From Streptomyces paludis (lineage in GTDB: Bacteria; Actinomycetota; Actinomycetes; Streptomycetales; Streptomycetaceae), in contig NZ_CP031194.1 in assembly GCF_003344965.1 (NCBI RefSeq), positions 2,480,001 to 2,544,000 on the forward strand: DNA of 64,000 nucleotides. The letters run 5' to 3'. Shown piece by piece: positions 52,048 through 62,082 of this stretch. Positions within the stretch are counted from its first letter, which is position 1. Each line of letters opens with the position of its first letter. A model generated the notes under the pieces. The model ran no database searches, had not been told where the DNA came from, and saw only the letters and a program-made list of their open reading frames with translations. Both the position numbers and the translations under genes were made by a program.

Positions 52048-54251
52048 GCCACCGGCCTCCGGTCCTTCTCCACACCGCTCCCCGACGCGGAACTCGCCGC
52101 CGAACCCGCCCCCGGCGCCGCCTCCACCACACCCGTACGGCGCAGCTTCTGCCACCGCAGCCGGCCGCCCGTCAGCGCGGTGATCCACGACTGGAGCAGC
52201 ACCACGTACATCAGCTGCCGGTACAGGATCTGCTGGAGCGGCAGCGATATCAGATGCGTCATCCGTTCCTTGTCCAGCCGGAAGGCGTACGCGGCGCACA
52301 CCAGCTGTACCGCCAGCACCCCCAGCCACGCCCCGATCGTCTTCTCCGTCGGGCCGAAGACCAGCCCGTACAGCAGGAACACGTCGATCAGCGGCGCCAG
52401 CAGCGGCGCCAGGACCATGAACAGCGAGACCAGCGGCAGCCCGACCCGGCCGAAGCGCCCGGAGGGGCCGCGTTCCAGGAAGGCGCGGCGGTGCTTCCAG
52501 ATGGCCTGCATCGTGCCGTAGCTCCAGCGGTAGCGCTGGGACCACAGCTGCTGTACGGACTCGGGCGCCTCGGTCCAGGCGCGGGCGCGCTCGGCGTAGA
52601 CGACGCGCCAGCCGTCCCGGTGCATGGCCATGGTGATGTCGGTGTCCTCGGCGAGGGTGTCCTCGCTCATCCCGCCGACGCGCTCCAGCGCGGTCCGCCG
52701 GAAGGCGCCCACCGCGCCGGGGATGGTGGGCATGCAGCCGAGCATGTCGTACATACGGCGGTCGAGGTTGAAGCCCATCACGTACTCGATGTGCTGCCAG
52801 GCGCCGATCAGGGTGTCGCGGTTGCCGACCTTGGCGTTGCCGGCGACCGCGCCGACGCGCGGGTCGCCGAAGGGCTGGACCAGCTCGCGCACGGTGGACG
52901 GTTCGAAGACGGTGTCGCCGTCCATCATCACGACGATGTCGTGACTGGCGTGCGCGATGCCGTTGTTGAGGGCGGCGGGTTTGCCGGAGTTGGGCTGGCG
53001 TACGACATGGACGTTGTCCAGCCAGAGCGCCTCGACGATGTCCGCGGTGCCGTCGTTGGAGCCGTCGTCGATGACGATGACCTCGATCGGATGCTCGCTC
53101 GCCGTCAGGGAGTTGACCGTATTGGCGATGCACTCGCGTTCGTTGTACGCGGGTACGAGCACGGTGACGGGCTCGGTGACGGGCTCGCCCCAGCGGAAGT
53201 CGCGGCGGCGGACCTTGCGCGCGTGCGCGAAGGAGAGCACCAGCATCAGGCCGAACCGGGCGATGACCAGGGAGCCGATGATGGAGAGCCCGACGACCAG
53301 GATCGCGGTGACATTGCCGGAGAGGGCGACGGCGGCGACCCATGCCTTGCCCTTCCAGAGGTCGACGCCGGTGACCGGGGTGTGGGCGCTGGGGGCGCCG
53401 AGGGCCTCGGTGAGGTTGCTGAAGCGGAAGCCGCGCTTCTTCATGTCGGGCAGGAAGCGGTCGAGCGCGGCGACGGTCTGCGAGCGGTCGCCGCCGGAGT
53501 CGTGCATCAGCACCAGTGAGCCCTTGGTGCCCTTGGGCGTGGCCCGCTCGATGATCGCGTCGACGCCGGGCCGCTTCCAGTCCTCACTGTCGGTGTCGTT
53601 CAGTACCGTGATGTAACCGAGGCTGCCGATGTACTCGGTGACCGGCCAGGTCTTGTTGTCCATCGCGCCGGCGAAAGAGGAGTACGGCGGCCGGAAGATG
53701 GAGGAGCGGATGCCCGCCGCGCCGGCGAGCGCCAGCTGGTTCTGGGAGAGTTCCCAGTCGATCCGGGAGGGGGTCTGGAGGGAGAGGTCCGGGTGGTTGA
53801 AGGTGTGCAGGCCGATCTCGTGGCCCTCGGCCACCATCCGCTTCACCAGCTCGGGGTAGCGCGAGGCCATGGTGCCGGTGATGAAGAAGACGCCGTGGGC
53901 GTTGTGCTGCTTGAGCTTGTCGAGGACCTTGGGGGTCCACTCGGGGTCGGGTCCGTCGTCGAAGGTCAGGACGAGCTGACGGTCGGGGATGTCGAGGGAC
54001 TTGGCGGGGCCGGTGCCGCGCGCGTCGATGACCGGGCCGCCGCGCAGGATGTGGTCCGGCACCTGCCCGGTGGGCGCGGGGTCCCGGACCCGGTGGTCGG
54101 CGAGGATCTCGCTGTGCACATAGCCGCGCAGCATGAGCATGGCGAGCAGTGCGACGAGGATGAGCGAGGGCAGCAGATAGCGCATCGGCAGTCTGCGCCG
54201 GGGGCCGCGCGGGCGCTTGCGCGCGCGGGCCCGCTTTCCGGAAGTCGCCAT
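52044..54251 (-). CDS. matB: Bifunctional polysaccharide deacetylase/glycosyltransferase 2
   Basis: A 735-residue membrane enzyme. The N-terminal helix is followed by a NodB deacetylase domain (about 90-290): TFDDGPDP with Asp98/Asp99, HTFNH with His149 and His153, RPPYS, LMHDSGG. After membrane helices the GT2 domain (about 385-620) has VLVPAYNE, DDGSNDGT, MDGDT, EDTD and QRYRWSYG, the QxxRW motif of processive synthases. This matches the MatB-type synthase from S. coelicolor/S. lividans needed for PNAG-like polymer and pellet aggregation; the matB name is from recall of that gene. Confidence 0.85.
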   Translation of the reverse strand: MATSGKRARARKRPRGPRRRLPMRYLLPSLILVALLAMLMLRGYVHSEILADHRVRDPAPTGQVPDHILRGGPVIDARGTGPAKSLDIPDRQLVLTFDDGPDPEWTPKVLDKLKQHNAHGVFFITGTMASRYPELVKRMVAEGHEIGLHTFNHPDLSLQTPSRIDWELSQNQLALAGAAGIRSSIFRPPYSSFAGAMDNKTWPVTEYIGSLGYITVLNDTDSEDWKRPGVDAIIERATPKGTKGSLVLMHDSGGDRSQTVAALDRFLPDMKKRGFRFSNLTEALGAPSAHTPVTGVDLWKGKAWVAAVALSGNVTAILVVGLSIIGSLVIARFGLMLVLSFAHARKVRRRDFRWGEPVTEPVTVLVPAYNERECIANTVNSLTASEHPIEVIVIDDGSNDGTADIVEALWLDNVHVVRQPNSGKPAALNNGIAHASHDIVVMMDGDTVFEPSTVRELVQPFGDPRVGAVAGNAKVGNRDTLIGAWQHIEYVMGFNLDRRMYDMLGCMPTIPGAVGAFRRTALERVGGMSEDTLAEDTDITMAMHRDGWRVVYAERARAWTEAPESVQQLWSQRYRWSYGTMQAIWKHRRAFLERGPSGRFGRVGLPLVSLFMVLAPLLAPLIDVFLLYGLVFGPTEKTIGAWLGVLAVQLVCAAYAFRLDKERMTHLISLPLQQILYRQLMYVVLLQSWITALTGGRLRWQKLRRTGVVEAAPGAGSAASSASGSGVEKDRRPVA

Positions 54252-55004
54252 CTAGCGCGCCCCCTTCACGGCCATGGCCTGATCGCCGTCCACCCCGGGC
54301 GCGGGCTCCTCGGAGGTGCTCGGCTCCACGGGGGACGCGTCCGGTTCGACGACCGGCGCGGAGGTCGTGGGCACACCGCCGCCGGAGCCGGGCGGCACAC
54401 TCTCGTCCGGGCCCGGCACCGGGTCCGTGCTGGGCTGCGCCGACATGTCGGCGGAGGGCGAGAACTGGGGCGCGGGGATCGACGAGGAGGGTACGGCCTG
54501 ACCGGCGGTGCCCACCACGGCGGTGCCCGACGGCCGGGGCACGACGACCGTGCCCGGGTCCGTGGCCGTGGTCCCGGCCGAGGGCTCGACGGGGTCGGCG
54601 GTGGCGGTGGGGCTCTCGGTGGCCTCGGGCCGCACCTTGACCGTGTCGGCCTTCTTCTTGTCCGCGCCGGGTATCGGGAGCCAGGGGGCGTTGGAGTCGC
54701 CGCCGACGAGGGCCGCGACCACGGTCATGGCGTAACAGGCACACGCGATGGCGACGACCCAGCCGGCTCTCCGGAGCTTCTTGCTCCGCCGCCCGCTCTC
54801 ATCGACGAACACCGGCCCGTCGGCCGCCTCGGGGCCCTCGGCCGCTATGGCCGGCAGAGCCGCCGTCTCCTCCACGGGCCTGGTGCCCGCGGGGAGTTCG
54901 GAGAGCTGACGTCCCAGACCGTCCAGCTCGACGGTGACGTCATTCGGCTCGTATATATGCCCATGAGAGGCATCTTTTCGCCAATTATCCACTGCTGTAG
55001 GCAC
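54252..55004 (-). CDS. Membrane protein with Pro/Thr/Ser-rich outer domain (mat operon first gene)
   Basis: About 250 residues. The cytoplasmic part has WRKDASHGHIYEPNDVTVELDGLGRQL, a conserved-looking start. One membrane helix (AGWVVAIACACYAMTVVAAL) follows, then a long extracellular tail of Pro, Thr, Ser and Val (about 120 residues) with no fold. The start is uncertain (the GTG at 55004 is used; the frame opens at 55058). Stop and the next ATG are adjacent, so it is in one operon with the deacetylase/GT2 and acyltransferase genes. It may be MatA. Confidence 0.65.
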   Translation of the reverse strand: MPTAVDNWRKDASHGHIYEPNDVTVELDGLGRQLSELPAGTRPVEETAALPAIAAEGPEAADGPVFVDESGRRSKKLRRAGWVVAIACACYAMTVVAALVGGDSNAPWLPIPGADKKKADTVKVRPEATESPTATADPVEPSAGTTATDPGTVVVPRPSGTAVVGTAGQAVPSSSIPAPQFSPSADMSAQPSTDPVPGPDESVPPGSGGGVPTTSAPVVEPDASPVEPSTSEEPAPGVDGDQAMAVKGAR

Positions 55005-55206
55005 ATCCCCCACCACGGAACGATTTGGGCATATACGCAGCATGGTCGGATCTACCACCGGATCGGGTCCCCACCCGAAGCGGACGCCCCCCTACCACAT
55101 TGCACCCGTGGCACGAATGTAGCCCACGCCGACGGCAGTCAAGTTCCGTTTCCCGTGTTGCCGTGCATCGATGTGATGACAGTGGTACAAGACGAGTGGC
55201 ACGACA

Positions 55207-55238
55207 AGAGGCCCCGCTGCCTGAGCAGCGGGGCCTCT
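55207..55238 (-). terminator. tmRNA terminator
   Basis: AGAGGCCCCGCTGC (55207-55220) pairs exactly with GCAGCGGGGCCTCT (55225-55238) with a 4-nt loop. It lies 30 bp after the tmRNA 3' end, between it and the mat promoter. Confidence 0.75.
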
Positions 55239-55267
55239 GTCCGTTTTGATAAAAAACATGGGAATTG

Positions 55268-55651
55268 TGGAGATGGCGGGAATCGAACCCGCGTCCAACG
55301 GTGCGGAACCAGGGCTTCTCCGAGTGCAGTCCGCTACGATTTTCTCGGCCCCGGAGATCACACGGACAAGTCTCCGACGGGCTCAGTCACTGTTTGATTT
55401 CCCTCTGTGTCCCGTGACCGGGCTCAGAGGTTTAGTTCCCTAGTTGATGCCAGGAACCGGGTCGGGAACAGCCCCGGGCTGACACTCCGCAGAGTCTTCG
55501 CTAGCTGCTAATTAGGCAGCGAGGGCGAAGGCGGAGGAATCGCGCTTGGAAGTGGCGATTATTGTTTGCGACATATGGTTTACGAGATCATTGCCGCTTC
55601 CTCGACTCGCTTCCCCTGCTTCGACATCCGCTGTCGAAACCGATCATCCCC
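55268..55651 (-). ncRNA. ssrA: tmRNA (transfer-messenger RNA)
   Basis: The tRNA-like ends pair: GGGGATG (55651-55645) with CATCTCC (55275-55269), and the T arm GCGGG-TTCGATT-CCCGC is complete. CCA is not encoded. It rescues stalled ribosomes with SmpB, whose gene lies just upstream. The mRNA-like frame ends in codons for AFALAA then TAA, the degradation tag. Working back, the tag is ATSKRDSSAFALAA, with resume codon GCC; the GCA AAC that usually begins tags upstream is out of frame with it. Length about 384 nt. Confidence 0.92.
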
Positions 55652-55836
55652 ATGTGTTTTTTTCAAAAGCGCCCATTCGCATGAGCGTGTACAGCTCGTA
55701 CCGCGTAGATGCCGGTAGTGCGTTGTGCGGTACGGATCCCATCCTACGTGACCGACGCGCCACCGTGCCAGCCATTACCCGCGACGCGACCGCGCATACG
55801 ACCGGCACACGACCGGGCAACACGACTGGGCGCGGG

Positions 55837-56316
55837 TCAGGCGCGCTGCCGGCGCTTGACCGCCGAGATCGCGCGGTCCGTCTCGCGCCGGTCCTGCTTC
55901 TCCCGGAGCGTCTGACGCTTGTCGTACTCCTTCTTGCCCTTCGCCAGCGCGATCTCGATCTTGGCGCGGCCGTCCTTGAAGTACAGCGCCAGCGGCACGA
56001 TCGTGTGGCCCGACTCCTGCGCCTTCGACTCCAGCTTGTCGATCTCGGCGCGGTGCATCAGCAGCTTCCGCTTGCGCCGGGCGCTGTGGTTGGTCCAGGT
56101 CCCCTGGCTGTACTCGGGCACATGGACGTTGTGCAGCCACGCCTCGTGGCCGTCGATCTGTACGAAGCCGTCCACCAGGGAGGCCCGCCCCTGGCGCAGG
56201 GACTTCACCTCCGTACCGGTCAGCACGAGTCCGCACTCATAGGTGTCGAGAACGAGGTAGTCGTGCCGCGCCTTCTTGTTCTGCGCGATCAGTTTGCGCC
56301 CAGTTTCCTTAGCCAT
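55837..56316 (-). CDS. smpB: SsrA-binding protein
   Basis: A 159-residue SmpB, which binds tmRNA and brings it to stalled ribosomes. Start [22 protein letters not shown]-fold signs [18 protein letters not shown] and [20 protein letters not shown], then a basic tail. It lies upstream of ssrA (186 bp gap, on the same strand), the usual order. The upstream gene is a C-terminal protease. Confidence 0.95.
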   Translation of the reverse strand: MAKETGRKLIAQNKKARHDYLVLDTYECGLVLTGTEVKSLRQGRASLVDGFVQIDGHEAWLHNVHVPEYSQGTWTNHSARRKRKLLMHRAEIDKLESKAQESGHTIVPLALYFKDGRAKIEIALAKGKKEYDKRQTLREKQDRRETDRAISAVKRRQRA

Positions 56317-56381
56317 AGTCCCGCCATTTTCGCACCCCCGCGCAACTCTTTTACTCCCCTGCGCCCCGGACCTTCCCGGAG

Positions 56382-57548
56382 CTACTCCGTGCTTCCCAGA
56401 CCGCTCAGTACGGTCCTGGCGCGGTCCTCGGCGTTCTTGTTCGCCAGCAGATCCGGGGTGACCCCGCGGTCGTCCACGCTGTGGCCCGCCGGGGTGCGGT
56501 AGTGGCCGACGGTCAGCTCGGCGACGGAGCCGTCCGGGAGCGGGCTCGGCATCTGGACCGAGCCCTTGCCGAAGGTCCGCGAGCCCACCGTGACGGCCCG
56601 GCCGCGGTCCTGGAGCGCGCCGGTGAGCAGCTCGGCGGCGCTCATCGTGCCGCCGTCGACCAGCACCACCAGCGGCCGGTCCGTCTCGCCGCCCTGCTCG
56701 GCGTAGAGGGCCCGCTGCTCGCCCCGTACGTCGTACGTCGCGACGAGACCGCCGTCGAGGAAGGCCGAGGCGGCGGTGACGGCCTCGGTGACCAGCCCGC
56801 CCGTGTTGCCCCTCAGGTCCAGCAGCACACCGGCGCCGTGCGGGGCGGCCAGGACGGCGCTGCGTACGCGCTCGCCCGAGCCCTTGGTGAACGAGTTGAC
56901 CTTGATCCGCCGCGCGCCGCCCTCTATCGCCTCGACGGTGACGGACTCGGTGGAGAGCCGCGCGCGGCGCAGGTTCTCCGTACGGAGAACGCCGTCCCGT
57001 TCCAGCCCGAGGACGACGGGGGTGCCCGCCTCGGCGCCCTTGGCGCCCCGCAGCAGCGCCATGACCTCCGTGACGGGCCGCTTGGCCACGCCCGTACCGT
57101 CGATGGTCCTGATCAGATCGCCGGGGCCGATGCCGGCCCGGGCCGCCGGTCCGTCCGGATGGACGCGGGTGACCTCTATCCGGCCGCCCGCCGCGCGCCG
57201 GGCCCAGAGCCCCACACCGGTGTACTCGCCGTCGAGGGCCTGCTGGAACTCCTCGTACTCGCGCTTGTCGTAGACGGCGCCCCAGCGGTCCCCGCTGCGG
57301 CTGACGACCTCCTCGGCCGCCTCCGTGGCCGACTTGCCGTCGGCCATGGCCTGCGCGGCGGCCCGCGCGACCTCGTCGCGGTCCGCCGTGGCGGCCGCGG
57401 GGCGTACGGCGGGCCGCGGCGCCGCCTCCTCGCTGTGCGGCAGCGAGTTCGTGGCCGCGGCCGTGGCGAGCACGCTCGCGAACACCAGGGTCAGGGCCGC
57501 ACCGCGGCCCACACCCCGGGGCTTTCGGTACGACTCGGATCCCGGCAT
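56382..57548 (-). CDS. Carboxy-terminal processing protease (S41, CtpA type)
   Basis: A 388-residue S41 protease. N-terminal signal or anchor ([19 protein letters not shown]). PDZ domain about 110-195 ([31 protein letters not shown]). The catalytic Ser is in [12 protein letters not shown] and the Lys in RTFGKGSVQ. It degrades or trims C-termini of envelope proteins. It sits between smpB and ftsX on the same strand, with 65-70 bp gaps. Confidence 0.9.
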   Translation of the reverse strand: MPGSESYRKPRGVGRGAALTLVFASVLATAAATNSLPHSEEAAPRPAVRPAAATADRDEVARAAAQAMADGKSATEAAEEVVSRSGDRWGAVYDKREYEEFQQALDGEYTGVGLWARRAAGGRIEVTRVHPDGPAARAGIGPGDLIRTIDGTGVAKRPVTEVMALLRGAKGAEAGTPVVLGLERDGVLRTENLRRARLSTESVTVEAIEGGARRIKVNSFTKGSGERVRSAVLAAPHGAGVLLDLRGNTGGLVTEAVTAASAFLDGGLVATYDVRGEQRALYAEQGGETDRPLVVLVDGGTMSAAELLTGALQDRGRAVTVGSRTFGKGSVQMPSPLPDGSVAELTVGHYRTPAGHSVDDRGVTPDLLANKNAEDRARTVLSGLGSTE

Positions 57549-57615
57549 GGCGCCGAGTCTAGGACAACGGACGCCGCCGGAACGGTGCTTGTCCAGTCCA
57601 CGCCAGGGGCACAGA

Positions 57616-58533
57616 TCACACGCGAAGGTACTTGCGCAGCGCTATAAAGGCGGCTGCGGCGGGCATCAGGAGGCCGATCGCGAGCACCAGAGGCAACTTG
57701 GCGAGGACCGCGTCCCAGCCGATGAAGTTGACGAGTTCCATCTTGTCGGCCAGGGCCAGTCCGTGGTCGATCAGGAAGTAACGGCCGAAGAGCAGCATCG
57801 TGCAGGCGACGACACCACCGATCAGTCCGGCGAACGCGGCCTCCATGATGAACGGCATCTGGATATAGAAGCTCGAAGCGCCGACGAGCCGCATGATCCC
57901 CGTCTCGCGCCGTCTGCTGAACGCCGATACGCGCACGGTGTTGACGATCAGCATCAGCGCGATGACGAGCATCAGCACCATCACCCCGAGCGCGGCGATC
58001 CGCATTCCGCTCATCAGATCGAAGAGGTTCTCCAGGATGTCCCGCTGGTCCTGGACGGACTGGACACCGTCCCGGCCGGCGAAGGCCGTCGCCACGACCT
58101 GGTACTTCTCCGGGTCCTTGAGCTTGACGCGGAAGGACTCCGGCATCTGGTCCGGGGTGATGGTCGCGGCGATGGGGCTGTCGCCGTACCGCTCCTTGTA
58201 GTGCTTGAACGCCTCGTCGGAGGTCTCGTAATGGACGCTCTGCACGATGTCCATCTTCTTCAGATCGGCCTTGATCTGATCCCGCTGCTGACCGGTCACG
58301 GCGCCCTTGACGCACTTGGGCGTGGTGGCCGCGTCGTTCTTGTTGCAGAGGAAGATGGAGACGTTGACCTTGTCGTACCAGTAGCCCTTCATCACGTTGA
58401 CCTGCTCGCTCATGAGCAGCGCGCCGCCGAAAAGAGCGAGCGAGAGGGCTACGGAGACGACGACCGCGAAAGTCATCGTGAGATTCCGGCGGAGACCGAC
58501 GCCGATCTCCGACAGGACGAACTGGGCGCGCAT
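57616..58533 (-). CDS. ftsX: Cell division protein FtsX
   Basis: A 305-residue permease-like membrane protein. First helix MTFAVVVSVALSLALFGGAL (18-40), a large outer loop (about 41-180) that in actinobacteria binds a peptidoglycan hydrolase such as RipC, then three helices with the FtsX-domain RREIGIMRLVGASSFYIQMPF. With FtsE it forms the complex that activates cell-wall hydrolases at division. It follows ftsE by 52 bp. Confidence 0.95.
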   Translation of the reverse strand: MRAQFVLSEIGVGLRRNLTMTFAVVVSVALSLALFGGALLMSEQVNVMKGYWYDKVNVSIFLCNKNDAATTPKCVKGAVTGQQRDQIKADLKKMDIVQSVHYETSDEAFKHYKERYGDSPIAATITPDQMPESFRVKLKDPEKYQVVATAFAGRDGVQSVQDQRDILENLFDLMSGMRIAALGVMVLMLVIALMLIVNTVRVSAFSRRRETGIMRLVGASSFYIQMPFIMEAAFAGLIGGVVACTMLLFGRYFLIDHGLALADKMELVNFIGWDAVLAKLPLVLAIGLLMPAAAAFIALRKYLRV

Positions 58534-58585
58534 GGCGTCCTTTCAGCTTTCGATACTCGGTGCGCAGTTACTGGTGACGCTGCTG

Positions 58586-59275
58586 TCAGTGCTGGTAGCC
58601 GTAGACGCCGCGGGCCTGGTCTCGTACCAGACGGCCCTTCTCCAGCTCGATCACGCGCTTGCGCATCTGGTCGACGATGTTCTGGTCGTGGGTCGCCATC
58701 ACGACCGTCGTACCGGTGCGGTTGATGCGGTCCAGCAGCTTCATGATGCCCACCGAGGTCTGCGGGTCGAGGTTGCCGGTCGGCTCGTCCGCGATCAGCA
58801 GCATCGGCCGGTTGACGAACGCCCGCGCGATCGCGACGCGCTGCTGCTCACCGCCGGACAGCTCGCCGGGCATACGGTCCTCCTTGCCGCCGAGACCGAC
58901 CAGGTCGAGGACCTGGGGGACGGCCTTGCGGGTCTCGCCGCGCGGCTTGCCGATGACCTCCTGCGCGAACGCGACGTTCTGCGCGACGGTCTTGTTGGGC
59001 AGCAGGCGGAAGTCCTGGAAGACCGTGCCCAGCTGGCGGCGCATCTGCGGCACTTTCCAGTTGGACAGGCGCGCGAGGTCCTTGCCGAGAACGTGCACCA
59101 TGCCGTGCGTGGTGCGCTCTTCGCGGAGGAGCAGTCTCAGGAAGGTCGACTTGCCGGAACCGGACGAGCCGACCAGGAAGACGAACTCCCCCTTCTCGAT
59201 TTCGAGGGAGACATCACGCAGGGCGGGGCGGTTCTGCTTCGGGTAGGTCTTGGAGACGTTGTCGAATCGAATCAC
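58586..59275 (-). CDS. ftsE: Cell division ATPase FtsE
   Basis: A 229-residue ABC ATPase. The GTG at 59275 starts [13 protein letters not shown]; the frame open to 59560 is not coding. Walker [11 protein letters not shown]-loop [11 protein letters not shown], signature [14 protein letters not shown], Walker [13 protein letters not shown] and switch His in [11 protein letters not shown] are complete. It powers FtsX. The 283-bp gap upstream must hold the promoter. Confidence 0.95.
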   Translation of the reverse strand: MIRFDNVSKTYPKQNRPALRDVSLEIEKGEFVFLVGSSGSGKSTFLRLLLREERTTHGMVHVLGKDLARLSNWKVPQMRRQLGTVFQDFRLLPNKTVAQNVAFAQEVIGKPRGETRKAVPQVLDLVGLGGKEDRMPGELSGGEQQRVAIARAFVNRPMLLIADEPTGNLDPQTSVGIMKLLDRINRTGTTVVMATHDQNIVDQMRKRVIELEKGRLVRDQARGVYGYQH

Positions 59276-59558
59276 GGGATGCACCACGGTCGGCCGGGAG
59301 TAGGTGAGCGAGACCTTACGCGAACCCGACCGGCGCGCGCAGTCCGCGTCCGGGGTTGGAGGGGCGCGCGGGCCCGCGCATGGGCGATTTATCACGGATA
59401 CGGACGGGCCGCCAGTGGTACCCGGCCATCGGATTCCGGCCGATCGCGCCGAAACGGCCAGGAACTGGCACAGTGGAGGAGGGGAACGGTCGTGTTCCCC
59501 CGAGCGTTGAGCGGAGTGACACGTAAGCGGCTCCGCCGCGTGGTGAGGAGGAATGCGC

Positions 59559-59753
59559 ATGACCTACGACCGATTGGTGTGCGCCAACTGCGCGGGACCG
59601 GTGGCGGAGGGCAGGTGCCGTGTGTGCCGCGCCCACCGGGAGCGGCTCCAGCAGCAGGGCCCCCTCGGCGGCCTGAGCCCGGTGGCACTGCTGACCCTGC
59701 TGGTGCTGCTGGTGGCGGCGGTGGCGCTGGTCGCGACACACCAGCCCGCGTGA
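59559..59753 (+). CDS. Small membrane protein with zinc ribbon
   Basis: A 64-residue protein. GAGGAGG seven bases upstream fixes the start at the ATG at 59559; the ATG at 59553 is too close to it. CANC and CRVC (residues 8-11 and 20-23) can bind a zinc ion. One membrane helix follows (starting [18 protein letters not shown]). It is divergent from ftsE, is conserved next to it in my recollection of Streptomyces genomes, and its function is unknown. Confidence 0.75.
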   Translation: MTYDRLVCANCAGPVAEGRCRVCRAHRERLQQQGPLGGLSPVALLTLLVLLVAAVALVATHQPA

Positions 59754-59790
59754 GCCGCGACACACCCACGGACGAGTACGAGCAGGAAAG

Positions 59791-59829
59791 GCGAGGGCCC
59801 GGACGCTGATTCAGCGTCCGGGCCCTCGC
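59791..59829. terminator. Perfect bidirectional terminator
   Basis: GCGAGGGCCCGGACGCTGA (59791-59809) is followed directly by its reverse complement TCAGCGTCCGGGCCCTCGC (to 59829), with no more than one base between. It lies between convergent genes and could end both. Confidence 0.8.
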
Positions 59830-59891
59830 TTCCGCTTACGCGTCCGTACCCCGCGGGCACGTTACGTGACGAGGCGCGTGGTGTACGGGCC

Positions 59892-60692
59892 TCAGGCGGC
59901 CGTGGCGCCACCGGCGAGCAGACGCGGCAGCATCCGGAAGCCGATGCCGCCCGCGATCATCGTCGCGGCACCGATGATCAGGAACGAGGTCTCGGCGGCG
60001 CCGGTCTCGGCCAGCTCCTCCTTGACCTCACCCTGCTGCACCGGCTGCGAGCCGACGCTGTCGGTGTCGGCGCCGTTGCCACCGGTCGTGGTCTGGCCGC
60101 CGGCCGTCGAGGACGAGGCGCCGTCGGTGGAGCCACCGGTGGTGCCGGTGGTGCCGCCCGAGGTGGTAGTGCCGCCGTCGGTCCCGCCGTCGGTGCCGGT
60201 GGAGCCGGTCGTACCGGTGGAGCCGGTCGTGCCCGTGCTGCCGGTCGTGCCGGTGGAGCCGGTCGTACCCGTGGAACCGGTCGTACCGGTGGTCCCGCCG
60301 TCGGTGGTGCCACCGTCGGTCGTGGTCCCGCCATCGGTCGTGGTCCCGCCGTCGGTGGTGGTGCCACCATCGGTCGTGGTCCCGCCATCGGTGGTGGTGC
60401 CACCATCGGTCGTGGTCCCGCCATCGGTGGTCGTGCCACCATCGGTCGTGGTCCCGCCGTCCGTCGTACCGCCGTCGACGCCGCCGTCGACGCCACCCGG
60501 GTCGCCGCCGCCGTCGGTGGTGCCGCCGTCCGTCGTACCGTCGTCGTCACCGACACCGAGACCGGCGTCGGCGGTGACGGACACGCCCGTACCGGCGGCC
60601 TGAGCGATGCCCGCGATGGTCAGCGAAGCACCCGCGGCGATCACGGCGCCGGCCGCCACACGCGCCACGCGGATCCGCGTCTTCTTTGTCAT
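59892..60692 (-). CDS. LAETG cell-wall-anchored protein with Thr/Gly/Asp repeats
   Basis: A 266-residue surface protein. N-terminal signal peptide (VARVAAGAVIAAGASLTIAG, cut near AQAAG). The middle is made of TTTDGG repeats (nine or so in a row) and then GTTGST repeats, unordered and hydrophilic. The sorting signal at residue 227 is LAETG, a hydrophobic helix (SFLIIGAATMIAGGIGF) and a basic tail (RMLPRLL). LAxTG is the motif used by sortase E in Streptomyces. The DNA shows the same repeats, so copy number is likely to vary. Confidence 0.87.
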   Translation of the reverse strand: MTKKTRIRVARVAAGAVIAAGASLTIAGIAQAAGTGVSVTADAGLGVGDDDGTTDGGTTDGGGDPGGVDGGVDGGTTDGGTTTDGGTTTDGGTTTDGGTTTDGGTTTDGGTTTDGGTTTDGGTTTDGGTTDGGTTGTTGSTGTTGSTGTTGSTGTTGSTGTTGSTGTDGGTDGGTTTSGGTTGTTGGSTDGASSSTAGGQTTTGGNGADTDSVGSQPVQQGEVKEELAETGAAETSFLIIGAATMIAGGIGFRMLPRLLAGGATAA

Positions 60693-60916
60693 CTGGTTGC
60701 TACCCCCAGTAGGTCATTCGTCAGTGGTGCAGCGTCCGGGCCCGTGGCCGCTGAGGGGGTCCGTACCACTCCGCCCCCGGTCACACACGACCCGGAAATT
60801 CGCATGCCAAACGTCAGAGTTCCCGTTTTCCAGATACGCGTCAAGGTCGTTGCGGGCGCGATGACCGTTAACGGAACACTTGTCCGGCCTGTGGGGTTGC
60901 AACTGTGACATAAAAA

Positions 60917-60947
60917 GGGAACTGCCGCTCTGTACGCGACAGTTCCC
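60917..60947 (-). terminator. Terminator of prfB
   Basis: GGGAACTG (60917-60924) pairs with CAGTTCCC (60940-60947), extended by CGC/GCG with one mismatch. On the minus strand it is followed by TTTTTATG, a genuine U-tract, 30 bp after the prfB stop. Confidence 0.85.
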
Positions 60948-60975
60948 TCACTATGTTTGTCGACAAAGCGCGAAT

Positions 60976-62082
60976 TTAGCGTTCCTGCTGCTTGCGCCAG
61001 CGAATTCCGGCTTCCAGAAAGCCGTCGATCTCGCCGTCAAGTACCGCCTGGGGATTACCCACTTCGAAGTCCGTGCGCAGATCCTTGACCATCTGGTAAG
61101 GGTGCAGAACGTACGAACGCATCTGGTTGCCCCACGAGTTGCCGCCGTCGCCCTTGAGCGCGTCCATCACGGCCTGCTCCTCCTGGCGGCGGCGTTCGAG
61201 CAGCTTCGCCTGGAGGACGTTCATGGCGCTCGCCTTGTTCTGGATCTGGGAGCGCTCGTTCTGGCAGGAGACCACGATGCCGGTCGGGATATGGGTGATG
61301 CGTACGGCGGAGTCGGTCGTGTTGACGCCCTGGCCGCCGGGGCCCGAGGCGCGGTAGACGTCCACGCGCAGCTCGGTCTCGTCGATCTCGACATGGTCGC
61401 TGGACTCGACGACCGGGAGCACCTCGACGCCCGCGAAGGAGGTCTGGCGGCGGCCCTGGTTGTCGAAGGGCGAGATACGGACCAGGCGGTGGGTGCCCTG
61501 CTCCACGGAGAGCGTGCCGTACGCGTACGGCGCCTTGACGGCGAAGGTGGTCGACTTGATGCCGGCCTCTTCCGCGTACGACGTCTCGTAGACCTCGGTG
61601 CCGTAGCCGTTCCGCTCGGCCCAGCGCAGATACATGCGCTGGAGCTGCTCGGCGAAGTCGGCGGCGTCGACCCCGCCCGCCTCGGCGCGGATGTTGACGA
61701 GCGCCTCGCGCTCGTCGTACTCGCCGGACAGGAGGGTACGGACCTCCATCTCGTCCAGCGCCTTGCGCACGGACGCCAGCTCGGTCTCGGCCTCGGCGCG
61801 GGTGTCGGCGTCGTCCTCGGCCTCGGCCAGTTCGAAGAGGACTTCGAGGTCGTCGATACGGCCGCGGAGCGCCTCCGTCTTGCGGACCTCGGCCTGGAGG
61901 TGCGAGAGCTTGCTGGTGATCTTCTGCGCCGCCTCGGGGTCGTCCCAGAGGGACGGCACCGCTGCCTGCTCCTCCAGTACGGCGATGTCGGCCCTCAGTT
62001 TGTCGAGGTCCAGGACGGCCTCGATCGACCCCATGGTCGAGGAGAGGGACTTCAGCTCTTCGGATACATCGACGACTGCCAC
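60976..62082 (-). CDS. prfB: Peptide chain release factor 2
   Basis: A 368-residue RF2, which reads UGA and UAA. The stop-codon tripeptide SPF is at residues 204-206 and the catalytic GGQ at 249-251. A single frame covers the whole gene, so the +1 programmed frameshift found in many other bacteria is not needed here. N-terminal coiled coil at about 1-110. Convergent with no gene; terminator follows. Confidence 0.96.
   Translation of the reverse strand: MAVVDVSEELKSLSSTMGSIEAVLDLDKLRADIAVLEEQAAVPSLWDDPEAAQKITSKLSHLQAEVRKTEALRGRIDDLEVLFELAEAEDDADTRAEAETELASVRKALDEMEVRTLLSGEYDEREALVNIRAEAGGVDAADFAEQLQRMYLRWAERNGYGTEVYETSYAEEAGIKSTTFAVKAPYAYGTLSVEQGTHRLVRISPFDNQGRRQTSFAGVEVLPVVESSDHVEIDETELRVDVYRASGPGGQGVNTTDSAVRITHIPTGIVVSCQNERSQIQNKASAMNVLQAKLLERRRQEEQAVMDALKGDGGNSWGNQMRSYVLHPYQMVKDLRTDFEVGNPQAVLDGEIDGFLEAGIRWRKQQER

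Noticed and set aside
60300..60470. Possible CRISPR or non-coding satellite
   Set aside because: The repeats are in frame in a secreted protein with a signal peptide and LAETG signal.
60976..62082. Programmed frameshift in prfB
   Set aside because: The whole protein, including the N-terminal coiled coil, reads in one frame with no internal stop.
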